From NCBI GenBank assembly GCA_020061965.1, contig JAGUXG010000136.1:1-6208 (forward strand): 6,208 nt of DNA. Reading direction: 5' to 3'. Of this stretch, positions 4,908-6,208 are shown piece by piece. Both the position numbers and the translations under genes were made by a program. The notes beneath the pieces are model-generated. The model made no database searches, was not told where the DNA came from, and saw only the letters and a program-made list of their open reading frames with translations. This stretch comes from a bacterium. GTDB lineage: Bacteria > UBA9089 > UBA9088 > JAGUXG01. Every line of letters begins with the position of its first letter. Within the stretch, counting starts at the first letter, position 1.

Positions 4908-6208
4908 GTGAGAATATATATAGGTTTGCTTGACACAAAGATGAGCAGAAGGCTTTTTATTATATGCCTTTTTATATTGGGTTGTTACCCTGTCACCATA
5001 TTTGCGCAAGAAGAAGGTAAGGGGTGGAGGTATCCATTACATAACGAGAAAAACAGCAATTGTAGCCATTTGATGTGCAATAAAGGAGAGCCAAAAGAAA
5101 GATGGAAAATGCAAATTACAGACCCCATCCAGGCTCTATCTGAAGATATTAATCAAGATGGAGAATGTGAGGTTATTGTTAGTGATATTAAGGGGGTCTA
5201 TGCATTAAAAGCCAAAGATGGCAGCATACTTTGGAAAAATGAAGAATTACCCTCCTTTTCCATAGAGGCTTTAGTTGACTTCAATAAAGACGGCAATATT
5301 GAAGTCATTGGACATGATGGTTTATATGGAAAAAAGATATATGTTTTATCTGGCAAAACAGGTAAGATTATAAAAAGCTGGCAAAGAACAAAGAAGAAAA
5401 TCTCCTGGTGGTTTAAAGATACACTTATAAGAAAGATATATTATCTCTTTACCGGCCAAGCGTATCAAGAGAGGGAGATAAGCATAGTTGTTCCTTTAGA
5501 TACCGATGGAAGGACAGAATTGATATTTGTTAGTATGGGGGATCCATCCTATCTGCATCTTTTAGATTGGAAAACCGGCAAGGAGCTATGGAGCTTTAGA
5601 ATGACAGGAAATTCCTATGTGAATAGATCGGCAATAGCTGATCTTGATGGAGATGGGAAGAGAGAGATACTCATCCATTCCCATGATTGGAAAAGGGGGG
5701 CAAGAGAGACACTTTTTTGTTTAGATTATCAAGGTAATCTGAAGTGGAAATACAACTTCAATCCAGCAAAAGAGTTGGTTAAAAAATTCGGTAATGTGAA
5801 TGACTATGGGTATATCTCTACAATCATTGCAGATTTTGACCATGATGGTGAATTGGAGGTGTTTTCAGGTACAGATACAGGGATTTATCTTTTGGATAGA
5901 AATGGGAGGCTAATCTGGAGGGCGCCAACAGGTGTATTCGCCTGCGGAAAGGGTATTGTACATAAGAAAGGAAAGACTTATCATTATAAACCACCCAGTT
6001 CAAACGCTCCTCATTTCCTGGTCTATGATGCAGCCGTAGGAGATTTAAATAATGATGGTTGTCTGGATGTGGTGATTGGGCTCAATTCTGACTATGACCT
6101 TGAATATACTGAAGATTCAAAGGGAATGGTAAGTAACCATAAGTATCACCATGTAATCAGTAGAAATAAAGCAAGGGCAATAAGTGGTAAGGATGGAAGC
6201 ATAATTTG
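4908..6208 (+). CDS. Exported FG-GAP/VCBS and PQQ-like repeat beta-propeller protein, 3' end outside window
   Basis: The frame stays open from GTG 4908 to the window end (433 codons plus 2 bases), so the gene is partial. ATG 4941 (residue 12) is an alternative start. An export signal is visible: SRR (13-15), hydrophobic stretch LFIICLFILG (16-25), then either signal peptidase I cleavage after IFA (31-33) or a lipobox ILGC (Cys26). The mature part has six calcium-binding-like D-x-[DN]-x-D-G type loops typical of FG-GAP/VCBS propeller blades, at about 80-85, 124-129, 198-201 (short form), 245-250, 309-314 and 379-384. They alternate with PQQ-like strands such as KDGSILW (103-109), KTGKELW (222-228) and RNGRLIW (331-337), usually about 30-70 residues apart. 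Such proteins are extracellular or envelope-attached and often bind ligands or other proteins; no enzyme motif is seen, so the function is unknown. The IS remnant lies directly upstream, so the native promoter may have been displaced. No close link to the repair genes is evident. Confidence 0.85.
   Translation, partial: MRIYIGLLDTKMSRRLFIICLFILGCYPVTIFAQEEGKGWRYPLHNEKNSNCSHLMCNKGEPKERWKMQITDPIQALSEDINQDGECEVIVSDIKGVYALKAKDGSILWKNEELPSFSIEALVDFNKDGNIEVIGHDGLYGKKIYVLSGKTGKIIKSWQRTKKKISWWFKDTLIRKIYYLFTGQAYQEREISIVVPLDTDGRTELIFVSMGDPSYLHLLDWKTGKELWSFRMTGNSYVNRSAIADLDGDGKREILIHSHDWKRGARETLFCLDYQGNLKWKYNFNPAKELVKKFGNVNDYGYISTIIADFDHDGELEVFSGTDTGIYLLDRNGRLIWRAPTGVFACGKGIVHKKGKTYHYKPPSSNAPHFLVYDAAVGDLNNDGCLDVVIGLNSDYDLEYTEDSKGMVSNHKYHHVISRNKARAISGKDGSII

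Noticed and set aside
4930..4963. Promoter TTGACA (4930-4935) inside the start of the FG-GAP gene
   Set aside because: The nearest -10-like sequence (TATTAT, 4958) is 22 bp away, outside the usual spacing, and the hexamer is within coding sequence.

Overview
This is bacterial DNA of low to moderate GC content. RuvB and UvrB are bacterial-type repair proteins, and all coding signal is on the + strand. Arginine is written mostly with AGA/AGG codons. A chromosomal, environmental-type integron integrase, an IS1-like transposase of a kind common in sediment and groundwater genomes, and an FG-GAP/PQQ-like propeller protein together suggest an uncultivated environmental bacterium. The sequence alone does not let me name a phylum.

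Layout, left to right. (1) Positions 1-286 are an AT-rich non-coding leader with a near-consensus sigma-70 promoter (TTGACA, 18 bp, extended TG-n-TATAGT). A short inverted repeat overlaps its -35, and a 37-nt imperfect hairpin lies over the expected transcription start. (2) Positions 287-1334 are an integron integrase (intI) pseudogene. Two frameshifts split it into three reading frames. It has also lost the catalytic tyrosine (now Cys) and the box II histidine (now Tyr). (3) Nine bases later come intact ruvB (1344-2333) and intact uvrB (2334-4289), joined stop-to-start with no gap. (4) Positions about 4292-4868 are the shell of an IS1-like element. Its promoter, Shine-Dalgarno site, zinc-ribbon N-terminus and C-terminus survive, but the catalytic core is deleted and the frame is broken several times. 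(5) Positions 4908-6208 are the 5' part of an exported FG-GAP/PQQ-like repeat protein that runs off the window.

How the parts relate. RuvB (Holliday-junction branch migration motor) and UvrB (damage verification in nucleotide excision repair) form a compact two-gene repair unit. ruvB has no visible Shine-Dalgarno sequence or promoter of its own, and no terminator separates it from intI. The integrase's promoter and decayed reading frame may therefore now act as leader for the repair genes; this is inference. The IS remnant similarly fills the space in front of the FG-GAP gene.

I see no convincing undescribed multi-gene system. The best points for a second look are the doubly disarmed integrase abutting ruvB, the promoter/hairpin region before it, the drifted motif VI of UvrB, and the internally deleted IS element.
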